62,037 bases of DNA from Planctomycetota bacterium. GTDB lineage: Bacteria; Planctomycetota; Planctomycetia; Pirellulales; Pirellulaceae. Below, one piece after another: positions 34,667-43,720 of the stretch. Each line of letters begins with the position of its first letter. Positions within the stretch are counted from its first letter, which is position 1. Below the pieces are notes generated by a model, which was not told where the DNA came from, searched no databases, and saw only the letters and a list, made by a program, of their open reading frames with translations. Made by a program: the position numbers and the translations under genes. Location: NCBI GenBank assembly GCA_029259935.1, contig JAJDEH010000122.1:1-62037 (forward strand), given 5' to 3'.

Positions 34667-35578
34667 TTATTCGAGGATTCGGCGTAACTGGCTCATTTGG
34701 CCGTCGTGATCCGTCAACAACAGGTTATCGCCTTGGCGACGCCAGCGGAAATTAAGGCGGCTGCCATCGTCCCAAATTACGAACAGTAAATCGCCGTCGG
34801 CCTGAAATCGTCCGGTCAGCAGGCCGTTCCGCGCACCTGCCACGGGCTGATCTTCAAAGCTGGCTTGATGAACACCGTCGGGGCGAATGGTCACTCGCCC
34901 GTCGCCATCAAGTCGCAGCCGGCTGCGGTATGCCTTCCACGACCCTAGTGCATCGCGCGCATCAAGGGCTTGCGGCGCAACTTGTTCGTTTTCAGTGCGA
35001 CGGTGATGGAAGGTCAGCGAGCGGCGCACGGATTCAAATTCTCGCATCCGAACCGCTTCGTTACCGCTGGGCCAAGCCGCTTGCATTTCCACGATTCCCG
35101 CATCGATTCGAATCAGAAGATGAACGCCGCGCTGGCTTGTCGCCGCCTGTCCGATCGAATAAGAGAACGGCCGGCGGACTTCGAGAGACGGTTCAGAACT
35201 TGATTGCATGTCTCCTAACTCGGGCGAATGTCCGCGCATCGTCGATTTCAAGCGGGCAGCCAGCATTTCCGCCAATTGTTGTTCACCGAGACGAGAGGAA
35301 TCTTGGCGTAAGTGAAAAGTGATCCACATTCCGTCGGACGGCACTTTCGAGCCCTTGGCCAGAGGATGCGGCGCAAGTACCAGGCGAACTTCTCTCCCCA
35401 TTGGGACCTCGGCGACGTGCCACTCCAGCGGGGGACGCAGTTCAATCACTCCACCAGCATGAAGAACGACGTCACGAAGATCGTCGTCGCGAAGATTGCG
35501 ATCCTGGGCGGACGAATGCGTCGCCAAGACGACAGCCATAACACATGTGTGGGCAATAGCGAATCGAGCGATTTTCAT
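34667..35578 (-). CDS. Exported protein of unknown function
   Basis: The ATG at 35578 starts a signal peptide (FAIAHTCVMAVVLATHSSAQ). A TTG at 35608 is possible but less likely. The 303-residue mature protein has an N-terminal domain with a central beta region (VIELRPPLEWHVAEVPMGRE). The C-terminal domain of about 90 residues (LGSWKAYRSRLRLDGDGRVT, then RNGLLTGRFQADGDLLFVIW, then GDNLLLTDHDGQMSQLRRIL) looks like a small lipocalin-like or DUF-type beta-barrel used to describe a dose-response fold. I cannot name the family. It shares a 2-base border with the YHS repeat gene but is on the other strand. Confidence 0.65.
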   Translation of the reverse strand: MKIARFAIAHTCVMAVVLATHSSAQDRNLRDDDLRDVVLHAGGVIELRPPLEWHVAEVPMGREVRLVLAPHPLAKGSKVPSDGMWITFHLRQDSSRLGEQQLAEMLAARLKSTMRGHSPELGDMQSSSEPSLEVRRPFSYSIGQAATSQRGVHLLIRIDAGIVEMQAAWPSGNEAVRMREFESVRRSLTFHHRRTENEQVAPQALDARDALGSWKAYRSRLRLDGDGRVTIRPDGVHQASFEDQPVAGARNGLLTGRFQADGDLLFVIWDDGSRLNFRWRRQGDNLLLTDHDGQMSQLRRILE

Positions 35579-35978
35579 GATCGAGCGCGCGGAAGAAACA
35601 TGGAGCAAACACCAACCCTAATAGCGATCGGCTTTCTCGTGCCCGCTCAGCCATTCTTGTGCGGAATAGTCTGAAGAACCGTCTTGTGACGCCCTTGCGC
35701 CTGCCGGTCGACGATCCGATTTTCGCCTCGGGGGCGAATCCATCTTAAGCATATCACGCACCGTGCCGAATACCTGCCCATCGCCGACCACAACGTTCCA
35801 AAAGCGATGTTGAGCAAACTGGCATCGCTCACGGCTGCGGCGTGAATCGGCCATTTCCCGCCGTTTTCCGCCGAAAGCGAGGCTTGAGTCGTCGCGAGGT
35901 ATGTTATATTAGGGCCAGTCGCACTCCTCCGCTGGGCCACCCCAGGGCCCCAATTTCTCAAGACATCTTCGATTCAGC
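35579..35978. other. Divergent intergenic region before ppk2
   Basis: 400 bases, no credible gene. Short open frames on both strands show no domain-like composition. The region must hold promoters for the leftward exported protein and for ppk2. A weak sigma-70-like site for ppk2 is listed separately. Confidence 0.5.
35884..35910 (+). promoter_or_regulatory. Weak candidate promoter for ppk2
   Basis: TTGAGT (35884-35889) and TATATT (35905-35910) are separated by 15 bases, shorter than optimal, in a local AT-rich patch about 70 bases before the ppk2 ATG. Pattern match only. Confidence 0.3.
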
Positions 35979-37187
35979 ATGGCCAAGAAACAACCGCGAA
36001 AAGCGCCCAAGAAATCCGCCGCGCCAAAGTCTCCGGAAACGTCGCGCCAGAACGCAAAGAAGTCGAAGAACTCCAACGGTCGGCCACGTCGCGTCTCCAG
36101 TGGCGATACGGCGGGGTCGAGTACCGAGAAGGGAATTCGCAGGTACGTCGTTTCGGAGTCCGTGCAAGCGGCTCAAGAAGCGAAGATCGCGGCGGTCAAG
36201 GACATTGTCAGCGGCGTGCCGCCTCACGACGCCGACACGTTGGCAAAAGTTCTCGCCGCAATCATGGAAGGCACTTCATCCGACGACGCGGAAGTGATCA
36301 GAAACGCACTGCTCAGGCGTCCCATGCCGGACGGCGCGGGAGGAGAGCCGAAGCCGGACGACACGCTGTCGCCCGCATGGCGCAAGGGCGGCTATCCCTA
36401 CAAGCACTTGCTGTCCCGCAAAAGTTATGAGAAGCAAAAGTATCGATTGCAAGTCGAACTGCTGAAGCTGCAGGCCTGGGTCCGAGAGACCGGGAAGAAG
36501 CTGGTGATTCTGTTCGAAGGGCGCGACGCGGCTGGCAAGGGAGGGACTATTAAACGGTTCATGGAGCACCTGAATCCTCGTGGCGCGCGGGTCGTGGCTT
36601 TGGACAAACCGACCGTAACGGAACGCGGCCAGTGGTACTTTCAGCGCTATGTGCCTCACCTTCCCACGGCGGGTGAGATCGTGCTGTTCGATCGATCCTG
36701 GTACAACCGGGCCGGAGTGGAGAATGTGATGAACTTCTGCACGCCGGACGAATACGCCGAGTTCATGCGGCAGGTGCCCGAATTTGAACGCAACCTCACC
36801 CGCAGCGGCATGTATTTGATCAAGTTTTGGTTTTCCGTCAGCCACAAGGAACAACGAAGACGATTTAAGAATCGCGAAGTCCATCCGCTCAAGCAATGGA
36901 AGCTGTCGCCCGTTGATCGGGAGTCACTCGACAAGTGGGACGAATACACGAAAGCCAAGGAGGCGATGTTCTTTTATACCGATACGGCCGACGCGCCATG
37001 GACCGTCGTCAAGTCCGACTGCAAGAAGCGTGCCCGGCTAAACGCCATGCGCTATGTCCTTCACAAGCTGCCGTATCCCGACAAGCTGCTGAATAAGATC
37101 GGCCCCGTCGATCCGCTATTGGTCGGACGTGCTCACATCGTGTATGAACGGGCCGAACGCCCTGAGTACCCTCCGCTCGGCAAATAG
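35979..37187 (+). CDS. ppk2: Polyphosphate kinase 2 family protein
   Basis: PPK2 enzymes use polyphosphate to phosphorylate nucleoside mono- or diphosphates. The 402-residue protein has a disordered Lys/Ala/Pro-rich N-terminus of about 55 residues and a helical spacer to about 130. The kinase core follows: Walker A GRDAAGKGGTIKRFMEHL near residue 178, the lid/Walker B region VLFDRSWYNRAGVENVMNFC near 230, then FWFSVSHKEQRRRF and the C-terminal KSDCKKRARLNAMRYVL. The core is single-domain, as in class I (NDP-type) or class III enzymes. The N-terminal extension of about 130 residues is unusually long and may bind partners or nucleic acid. Confidence 0.92.
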   Translation: MAKKQPRKAPKKSAAPKSPETSRQNAKKSKNSNGRPRRVSSGDTAGSSTEKGIRRYVVSESVQAAQEAKIAAVKDIVSGVPPHDADTLAKVLAAIMEGTSSDDAEVIRNALLRRPMPDGAGGEPKPDDTLSPAWRKGGYPYKHLLSRKSYEKQKYRLQVELLKLQAWVRETGKKLVILFEGRDAAGKGGTIKRFMEHLNPRGARVVALDKPTVTERGQWYFQRYVPHLPTAGEIVLFDRSWYNRAGVENVMNFCTPDEYAEFMRQVPEFERNLTRSGMYLIKFWFSVSHKEQRRRFKNREVHPLKQWKLSPVDRESLDKWDEYTKAKEAMFFYTDTADAPWTVVKSDCKKRARLNAMRYVLHKLPYPDKLLNKIGPVDPLLVGRAHIVYERAERPEYPPLGK

Positions 37188-37195
37188 CTTCACCT

Positions 37196-37208
37196 TTCGC
37201 TCCGCGAA
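37196..37208 (+). terminator. Hairpin TTCGC-TCC-GCGAA after ppk2
   Basis: A perfect 5-base inverted repeat with a TCC loop lies nine bases after the ppk2 stop. The same core (TCGCTCCGCGA) occurs in two longer hairpins at 54036-54077, so it is probably a recurrent transcription-end or mRNA-end element. Confidence 0.4.
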
Positions 37209-37272
37209 TGCAGCGTTGACTTCGTGAGGCGAATGGCCTCGCTAGAGCTAGAGCATCCCGTGGAGATAGATA

Positions 37273-37677
37273 GTGAACCCGTATCAATCGCCAGCCTATG
37301 TACACGTTGAACGACTGGACACCATTTCAAAATCACTGCCATGGCTGGCACGGCTGCACACCATGTTGTGCCTCGTGCCCGTCGCGCACGCGGCAATGGT
37401 CGGCGTCCTAATCTTGCATGCCTATCTTCAGTTTGGACATTGGCCGGTCTGCGAGAATCCCGATCCGAAGGAGTTGGGTAATCCGCTCTATCCCATCTGC
37501 ATGCTGGGCATTCCATTTCTATTCACCTCGCTGGTGATGGTGATTGGCACGATTCCCGTCTGGTCTTTCCTGCCCCGGAATACCCGATTCGCAGGTTGGA
37601 CCAGCTTTCACTTGGGGACATTCGCGCTGTGGCTGGTAGCCCTGCGGTCGGGCATCGGAGAGTGGCTGCTGGACTGA
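37273..37677 (+). CDS. Small NPYxxP membrane protein of unknown function
   Basis: A GTG start at 37273 with GGAG seven bases upstream. The 134-residue protein begins with NPYQSPAYVH and then has about three membrane segments (residues about 32-52, 75-97 and 109-128). The N-terminal Asn-Pro-Tyr-x-x-Pro signature is shared with the protein at 55563-55865 (NPYEPP). From memory it recurs in many small planctomycete membrane proteins. The function is unknown. Confidence 0.75.
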   Translation: MNPYQSPAYVHVERLDTISKSLPWLARLHTMLCLVPVAHAAMVGVLILHAYLQFGHWPVCENPDPKELGNPLYPICMLGIPFLFTSLVMVIGTIPVWSFLPRNTRFAGWTSFHLGTFALWLVALRSGIGEWLLD

Positions 37678-37799
37678 ACCAGCCACCACGGAACACAAGG
37701 CAAAAGCACGCGCTGCTTTCGATCGTTGTTTTATATCGGGAGCCGGGCGTGATATGCTATGCACGAAGATCCACTAGCGCCCCGATTCCCAAGATCGAC

Positions 37800-40514
37800 A
37801 TGATTCAACCTCGTTTGCACGATTTCCGACCGACCCCCTCTAGCTCCCCCTTGGCAAGAGGGAGAACAGGATGGGCTGGCTTTGCACGAAGGATCTCTCG
37901 TTGGCTGTTTTCGATGGTCTTGGCGATCGGTTGCCTGGTACCGATCGCTGCAGTCGCCGCGCCCACGAAGAAACCCGAACTGACGTTTGCCGACAATGTC
38001 CTTCCTATCTTTCGCGAGAAGTGCTTTCGATGTCATGCCGGAGTTGAGCCCAAGGGCGGGTTGAACTTGGCGCGACCGTCGTCGCTGTTGACTGGCGGCG
38101 AATCAGGAGCGGCAATTCGGATCGCCGCCGCCGAATCGAGCTTGCTGTACGGACGGATTGTGTCCGACGAAATGCCCGCGGCCGGTCCCAAACTAACGGC
38201 CAAGGAAAAGGGGATCATCCGGACTTGGATCAACGACGGCGCGAAGGGGGTCGGCAACGCGCAAGCGGAGATTGGCGATGCTATCAGCGGAGTCGAGCTG
38301 TGGTCTTTCCAGCCACCGTCGCGACCCAAAATTCCGTCGATTGAACCCCAGGATCGCATTGGAAACCCGATCGACGCATTTATAGGGCGAAAGCTTTCCG
38401 CTGAAGGTCTTTCCCTCGCCGCGGAGGCCGATCGGCGGACGTTACTGCGGCGAGCATACATGGATTTGATTGGGCTGCCGCCGACGCCCGATGAAGTGCG
38501 GCAATTCCTGGCTGACGATCGGCCGGATGCGTACGGCCGCCTGGTTGATCGGCTACTCGCAAGTCCGCATTATGGCGAGCGATGGGGGCGTCACTGGCTG
38601 GATGTGGCCGGGTACGCTGAATCGGCTGGCGTTCTGTTCGAGGATCGTCCGCTGCAGTTGATCTGGCGTTATCGCGACTACGTCATTCAGGCGTTCAATA
38701 AAGACAAGCCTTACGATCGATTTCTGCAAGAACAAATCGCCGGCGATGAACTGACCGATTACTGGACCGCCTACGAGACACTAGACAGGCTGCCGGACGA
38801 GGTGATCGAAGGCATCACCGCCACCGGATTTTTACGGACGGCTCCCGACCCGAGTCGCCCCGACTTTAAGACCATCAAGAACGCCGCGGCCCAGTACTAC
38901 TATCCGACGCTGTTCGACACGCTGCAGATTGTTTGCTCGTCGACGATGGGACTAACCGTCCAATGTGCCCGCTGCCACAGTCATAAGTACGATCCGATAT
39001 CGCAAGGTGACTACTACCAGATGCAGGCGGTCTTCATGAACGCCTATCGCCCCACGGAGTGGATTCCGCAAATGGAGCGACGATTGCTGATCGCTTCCAA
39101 GAAACAGAAAGCGGACGCCGACAAACGAAACGCGGAAGTCGATGGCAATCTCAAGAAACTCACCAAGGAACTCGCCGCGTTGAAGAAACCCTTCGCGGCG
39201 CGGCTTTTTGAAAGCCGCCTGCAAACGCTCCCCGAGGAAATTCGCGCGGACGTTCAGTCCGCCTTCGCGGTCGCCCAAGACAAACGTAGCGAAGTTCAAA
39301 GATACCTTATTGAAAAGTTTCAGAAGAAACTGAAACCTGCGGGCAAAGAACTTGACCAGGCGCTGAACGCGACCTTTGCCGATTACAAGACAGCCGCCGC
39401 CGAGCTAAACGGCAAAGTGGCTGCCGAAGGACGCCGCCGGATTGGCTTTGACGAAGTGCGGGCCCTCTACGATCTGCCCGGCAACACCACGACGCCGTTG
39501 CTGCTTCGGGGCGATCCGTTGACGCCGGGGCAGACGGTCGAGCCCGGAGTGATCTCGGCTCTGAAGGCATCGCGGGAGTTCGCTTGGTCGCCTCCCAATG
39601 AAACGCGGACCAGCGGGCGTAGGCTGGCCTTTGCTCGTTGGCTAACTCAGCCGCACCATCCGTTGACCGCTCGCGTGATGGCCAACCGTATTTGGCTGCA
39701 TCACTTCGGCACCGGGATCGTCACGACGCCGGAAGATTTTGGCATCGCCGGTTCGCCGCCTAGCCATCCCGAATTGCTCGACTGGCTGGCGACTGAATTC
39801 GTCCGTGGCGAGTGGAGCATGAAACGCATGCATCGCCTGATTCTTACGTCGAATGCTTGGCGGCAGCGGTCCCGAGTAGGCAGCGAGCTTCGGGCCGCGG
39901 GCGAGAAAGTGGATCCCGAAAATCGTTTGCTCTGGCGACAGAACATTCGGCGGCTGGAAGCAGAACCGTTAAGAGATTCCCTGTTAGCGGTGTCGGGCTC
40001 CCTTCGCCACGTAATGCACGGTTCTCCGCAGGCGGTCCATCGACACGGCAGCGGCGAAGTCGTCGTGCCGCCTCAGTCCGATCAGCATCGCCGCTCGATC
40101 TATGTGAAGGTTTTGAGGCTTCATCCGGAGACGATGCTTCGGGCGTTCGATCAACCGGACATCGAAATCAATTGCACACAACGAACGACGTCGACCGTAT
40201 CGACCCAGGCGCTGACCTTGCTGAACAGTGAAGTGATGGAGCGAGCGGCGAACGCGTTTGCGGATCGCGTCCTGGCCGAAGGCAACGCCGACCCGGCAAG
40301 GTATGCCATGTTGACCGCCTTTTCGCGAATCGTCGGCAACGACGAGAGAACTCTATTGTCGAGTTTTCTCGACGAGCAGCAAACGCGGCATCTCGCTAGC
40401 CAAACAAACGCGGACCGGCAGCGCGCCGAAGTCATCGCGGCGGCACGGCGGAAGGCGCTCGTGGATCTATGTCATATGCTGCTGGCCGCGAACGAGTTCG
40501 CCTACATCGATTAA
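37800..40514 (+). CDS. DUF1549/DUF1553 planctomycete cytochrome-type protein
   Basis: A 904-residue exported protein with the order PSCyt1 heme-binding domain (CFRCH near residue 78), DUF1549 (PSCyt2; about 190-400, LRRAYMDLIGLPPTPDEVRQ, YGERWGRHWLDVAGYAES) and DUF1553 (about 600-890, RLAFARWLTQPHHPLTARVM). A second CxxCH (CARCH) lies near residue 388. The ATG at 37800 gives a membrane segment near residues 37-58. An ATG at 37914 would give a cleaner signal peptide and avoid the repeat-like hairpin at 37844-37864. These proteins usually pair with DUF1501 proteins, as here, and are suspected to act in polysaccharide or sulfated-substrate metabolism, which is unproven. Confidence 0.86.
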   Translation: MIQPRLHDFRPTPSSSPLARGRTGWAGFARRISRWLFSMVLAIGCLVPIAAVAAPTKKPELTFADNVLPIFREKCFRCHAGVEPKGGLNLARPSSLLTGGESGAAIRIAAAESSLLYGRIVSDEMPAAGPKLTAKEKGIIRTWINDGAKGVGNAQAEIGDAISGVELWSFQPPSRPKIPSIEPQDRIGNPIDAFIGRKLSAEGLSLAAEADRRTLLRRAYMDLIGLPPTPDEVRQFLADDRPDAYGRLVDRLLASPHYGERWGRHWLDVAGYAESAGVLFEDRPLQLIWRYRDYVIQAFNKDKPYDRFLQEQIAGDELTDYWTAYETLDRLPDEVIEGITATGFLRTAPDPSRPDFKTIKNAAAQYYYPTLFDTLQIVCSSTMGLTVQCARCHSHKYDPISQGDYYQMQAVFMNAYRPTEWIPQMERRLLIASKKQKADADKRNAEVDGNLKKLTKELAALKKPFAARLFESRLQTLPEEIRADVQSAFAVAQDKRSEVQRYLIEKFQKKLKPAGKELDQALNATFADYKTAAAELNGKVAAEGRRRIGFDEVRALYDLPGNTTTPLLLRGDPLTPGQTVEPGVISALKASREFAWSPPNETRTSGRRLAFARWLTQPHHPLTARVMANRIWLHHFGTGIVTTPEDFGIAGSPPSHPELLDWLATEFVRGEWSMKRMHRLILTSNAWRQRSRVGSELRAAGEKVDPENRLLWRQNIRRLEAEPLRDSLLAVSGSLRHVMHGSPQAVHRHGSGEVVVPPQSDQHRRSIYVKVLRLHPETMLRAFDQPDIEINCTQRTTSTVSTQALTLLNSEVMERAANAFADRVLAEGNADPARYAMLTAFSRIVGNDERTLLSSFLDEQQTRHLASQTNADRQRAEVIAAARRKALVDLCHMLLAANEFAYID
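37844..37864 (+). repeat. Inverted repeat near the start of the DUF1553 gene
   Basis: CTCCCCCTT and AAGAGGGAG form a 9-base stem with one mismatch around a GGC loop. The composition resembles short extragenic palindromic repeats of GC-rich bacteria. It lies inside the frame if translation starts at 37800 but outside it if translation starts at 37914. Confidence 0.35.
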
Positions 40515-40534
40515 CGGAACGGATGGAGATTCCC

Positions 40535-41941
40535 ATGAGTCAGCTTGGACGTTCAACACGCCGCGAGGCACTGTGCCAACTGGGGGCCGGATTCGGTGGC
40601 GTCGTGTTGGGAACACTGCTAAGCGAAGCGTCTCGCGCATCGGACCGGCCAACGGCCCTATCGCCGGATTTCGCACCGAAAGCCAAAGCCGTCATTCAGC
40701 TCTACATGCACGGCGGGCCCAGTCACGTTGACTTGCTGGACCCCAAGCCGATGCTGAACCGTTTCAATGGACAAGCTCCACCGGCCGAAGTTGCCGACGA
40801 TGAAAACCGCACGCAAAACTTGATGGGCAGCCCGTTTCGCTTTCGCAACTGCGGTGAGAGCGGGCTGGAGTTTTCCGAGATTCAGCCCTTCGTGTCTCGG
40901 CACGCCGATGAAATTGCCGTGGTGCGATCGATGTTCACCGAACACCGTAATCACGAGCAGGCGATTCGGATGGCGCAAACGGGGCTCACCATTTCGGGAC
41001 GGCCAACGCTTGGCGCGTGGCTCGCCTATGGACTGGGCACCGAAAACCAAAACTTGCCGGCGTTCGTGGCCTTACCCGATCCGAAGGGCCAGTCGGTCGA
41101 CGGAGTTCGCAATTGGTCCAACGGTTGGCTGCCTCCGAACTTTCAAGGGACGATCTTTCGAGAACAAGGCAGTCCCGTCCTGCATCTGCATCCCAAGAAT
41201 CCTCGAACCGCTCCAGTTGAAGAGGGCCGCCGATCGCTATTGAGGCAACTGAACCAACGGCATTTGGCCGAGCGTCCCGATGAACTGGAACTGGAAGCCC
41301 GCATCGAATCGTTCGAACTGGCGGCCCGAATGCAACTAGCGGCGACCGAAGCGCTCGACCTGACCCAAGAAACCGCCGCCACGCAAGCCTTATACGGACT
41401 GGATAGCGCGAAGACGAAGTCGTATGGAACGCGCTGCCTGATGGCCCGCCGCTTGGTCGAGCGCGGCGTTCGCTTCGTATCGCTCTTCATGTCCGGCCAG
41501 CCCTGGGACACGCACTCCGAAAACGCCAAACGCACCACGAACTGCTGCCAGCAGACCGACCTGCCGATCGGTGGTTTGTTGACGGACCTCAAACAGCGCG
41601 GACTACTTGATTCGACATTGATTCTGTGGGGCGGCGAATTCGGGCGGACGCCCGCCGCCGAGCAGCGAAACAAGACCACCGGATTCGGTCGAGACCATCA
41701 TCCTTATGGATTTAGCGTCTGGCTGGCCGGCGGCGGAATTCGCGGCGGGCAGTTCCACGGAGCAACCGACGATTTTGGCTACCGCTCAATTGAAAATCGA
41801 ACTCAGATGGCCAATTTGCACGCCACGATTCTACACCTGATGGGCTTGGACCATGAGAGCCTAACCTACTCGCACAACGGTCGAGACGAACGGTTGACCG
41901 ACGTCTATGAAGCACGGGTCATCCAGAAACTACTGGCCTAA
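40535..41941 (+). CDS. DUF1501 family protein, Tat-exported
   Basis: The ATG at 40535 has GGAG six bases upstream. The 468-residue product starts with a twin-arginine signal (STRREALCQLGAGFGGVVLG), so it is exported folded. DUF1501 proteins are alkaline-phosphatase-fold relatives. Visible are VIQLYMHGGPSHVDLLDPKP, WDTHSENAKRT and a metal-site-like WGGEFGRTP with the later GRDHHPYGFSVWLAGGGI. It follows the DUF1553 gene after 20 bases and is certainly in the same operon. This pairing is a planctomycete hallmark. The substrate is unknown. Confidence 0.9.
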   Translation: MSQLGRSTRREALCQLGAGFGGVVLGTLLSEASRASDRPTALSPDFAPKAKAVIQLYMHGGPSHVDLLDPKPMLNRFNGQAPPAEVADDENRTQNLMGSPFRFRNCGESGLEFSEIQPFVSRHADEIAVVRSMFTEHRNHEQAIRMAQTGLTISGRPTLGAWLAYGLGTENQNLPAFVALPDPKGQSVDGVRNWSNGWLPPNFQGTIFREQGSPVLHLHPKNPRTAPVEEGRRSLLRQLNQRHLAERPDELELEARIESFELAARMQLAATEALDLTQETAATQALYGLDSAKTKSYGTRCLMARRLVERGVRFVSLFMSGQPWDTHSENAKRTTNCCQQTDLPIGGLLTDLKQRGLLDSTLILWGGEFGRTPAAEQRNKTTGFGRDHHPYGFSVWLAGGGIRGGQFHGATDDFGYRSIENRTQMANLHATILHLMGLDHESLTYSHNGRDERLTDVYEARVIQKLLA

Positions 41942-42301
41942 CGCCCACCGGGAAAACGTCCCTCGGAACTCGATGCGTCATGTTTCCGCGTCAGCCGGTA
42001 GCAGGTAGGCCGGACCTAGGAGCGAAGCGACGACGTTCCGGCATCGACGATTTCAAAGAAAACCGGCGGCGATCCGCTTGATCCGGCCTTCACAATTGGT
42101 TTTTCAACAGGCCGTTAATGATTCGGCTGGTAGCGCTTCCGTGAACATCGTCGACGGCTGGCTCCGTCCCCGTCCGCCACAATCACAAAAAAGTTCCGTC
42201 GGCCGGGTCCCAAGGTCCAGCAAATTCCTCACCGTGGAACCAAGCTTTCCGCTGTCGACTTGAATGGGCAGAAAACGGCAGAAAACGAAAACGGTTGAAC
42301 A
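41942..42301. other. Intergenic region between DUF1501 and a convergent small gene
   Basis: 360 bases without a credible gene. The left part has an inverted repeat with the inner motif GAGCGAAGCGACGACG (listed separately). The rest shows no strong hairpin or promoter, and short open frames are of low-complexity composition. Confidence 0.45.
42009..42042 (+). repeat. Possible dispersed palindromic element
   Basis: GCCGGA (42009-42014) and TCCGGC (42037-42042) flank GAGCGAAGCGACGACG. This looks like repeat elements I recall between planctomycete genes, but only one copy is seen in this window, so the call needs a genome-wide match. Confidence 0.25.
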
Positions 42302-42601
42302 CTACTGTTCCAGTGCCCGGGTCAGATTCTTTGTGATGGCTTTTTGTGCGCGGTCCTTGAACATGATGGCGGCGAAAGGCAGATTTACTTCGACCAGCAC
42401 TTGTTGTGGCGTGACGGCCACCGTGCCCTTGATCGTGAAGGACATGCTCTTGAAGTTGAAATCCGCTTCGCGTTCCGACCAGTTGATTTCAACATCGGAG
42501 CCTTGAAAATCTCGGACCGTCTTTTCGATCGCGGGCTTTGTTTTCGCCACGACCTCATCGACATCTTGGTCGTGGGCCAGAGTAATGGTAACTTTGGGCA
42601 T
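42302..42601 (-). CDS. Polyhydroxyalkanoic acid system family protein (PHA_gran_rgn-like)
   Basis: A 99-residue protein. The ATG at 42601 has GGAGAAGG close upstream; the frame could extend to 42667. It reads PKVTITLAHDQDVDEVVAKT at the start and then INWSEREADFNFKSMSFTIK, a small alpha/beta protein close to the PF09650-type family found near PHA granule genes. No PHA synthase is in the window, so a PHA role here is uncertain. Similar small domains resemble the START/polyketide-cyclase-like class. Confidence 0.72.
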   Translation of the reverse strand: MPKVTITLAHDQDVDEVVAKTKPAIEKTVRDFQGSDVEINWSEREADFNFKSMSFTIKGTVAVTPQQVLVEVNLPFAAIMFKDRAQKAITKNLTRALEQ

Positions 42602-43007
42602 TGGCCTTCTCCATGGGCTGAAAGGAGCAGCGAGTGCGGTCGGGGCTGTTCGCGGTTGATTCGCCAAGCAACTTTACGCAACCGGAAGCGCACCTGTAAT
42701 TGTTACAAATTACCATCCAAATTGTTACTGGCCGGCCGTCGCTCGCCGACGGGACCCACGGATCGACGGTTGCTCTTACCCTTTCCCCAGCAACGGCTTA
42801 GGGGGATTTCAGTGAACCAGGAGGGTCGATATTGAAGCGTCGGCACAGGTATTGCCCTGACTGTCGTGCCACTGCTACTATCCGCACCGCGTTTCATTTC
42901 TTCAAGGAGGAAGGAAGTTGAAATCGCGCTCTTTTTCCCATCCCCGCACGCGTTGGGAGAAGAAATCCCGTCCCCGCATTCGCCTGAAGAAAGCAAGGTA
43001 GAGCCAC
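42602..43007. other. Divergent intergenic region
   Basis: 406 bases without a gene. It contains an AT-rich dyad (listed separately) suitable for a regulator of the leftward small gene. A GGAGG-rich stretch near 42905 precedes no plausible start, and the open frame 42866-43117 has a composition unlike a real protein. Confidence 0.45.
42696..42728. promoter_or_regulatory. Operator-like dyad plus direct repeat
   Basis: GTAATT (42696-42701) and AATTAC (42708-42713) form a dyad with a 6-base spacer. In addition AATTGTTAC occurs at 42698-42706 and 42720-42728 (22-base period). It lies about 95 bases upstream of the leftward gene start at 42601. It could be a repressor site. Weak evidence. Confidence 0.28.
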
Positions 43008-43682
43008 ATGAAGTTGCTGAACCTGACCCGTCGTTACCGCCATTTTCTCACAACCCTCATATTTCTGACCTGTTCAATGACGGCCGTCCCAGCGACCGCC
43101 GACCCAACCGACCTTGACGCCTCATTTAAGATTACGGGTAAAGTGGCCGACATTTCGGACACAACTCGTAAAGCAGGGTTGGTTTTGCAGGTCGGCCTGC
43201 GCGACATCAGCTACGAAGGACAAGTCGAGCGCACGCTGATCGATCAAAAAGAGAATGGCGGAGTGACCCTTTGGTTGGAAGTGCGCGACATCAATTTGAC
43301 GGTCCAACGCACCGAAATTACAGCTCCACGACGCCGCGCCGACTGCGGCCCCTTGCAAATCTCTCTGGGCAATCGCCGCACCATGTGGATCGCCTTCGAC
43401 GCGGTGTTGTCAAATCAGCAAGATGGCTCGCAAGTTAATCTTTCGCAGGTCCGCTTCGAATTGCCGCAGGACAATTGGCAGGTCGGATCGCCAGCCTGGG
43501 TCAAAACGCGAGGCATTGGCATGAACGAGGCGCTTGTCGTTAACGGGCTCAGAAGTGAACTTAGTGGTAAACGGGCCGAACTCGAATCACAGATTCACAA
43601 GATGGCACCGAACATCTTCTCGCAGGCCATTAGCCACCTCAAACAGCGCCAAACATCGCAGAGCCTGACGCTGCAAGAGTAA
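43008..43682 (+). CDS. Exported protein of unknown function
   Basis: A 224-residue protein with a signal peptide (HFLTTLIFLTCSMTAVPATA). The mature part is beta-rich with regularly spaced polar strands (KAGLVLQVGLRDISYEGQVE, WLEVRDINLTVQRTEITAPR) and a helical end. No family is recognised. It converges with the next gene through a strong hairpin at 43686-43706. Confidence 0.7.
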   Translation: MKLLNLTRRYRHFLTTLIFLTCSMTAVPATADPTDLDASFKITGKVADISDTTRKAGLVLQVGLRDISYEGQVERTLIDQKENGGVTLWLEVRDINLTVQRTEITAPRRRADCGPLQISLGNRRTMWIAFDAVLSNQQDGSQVNLSQVRFELPQDNWQVGSPAWVKTRGIGMNEALVVNGLRSELSGKRAELESQIHKMAPNIFSQAISHLKQRQTSQSLTLQE

Positions 43683-43685
43683 GCA

Positions 43686-43706
43686 GCCTTGTTTTCCAAA
43701 CAAGGC
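43686..43706. terminator. Bidirectional terminator-type hairpin
   Basis: GCCTTGTTT (43686-43694) and AAACAAGGC (43698-43706) form a perfect 9-base stem with a TCC loop, between two convergent genes (stops at 43682 and 43721). The T/A-rich inner end and symmetric placement suit a shared terminator. There is no long T-run. Confidence 0.6.
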
Positions 43707-43720
43707 AGCCGCTTGAAGCG

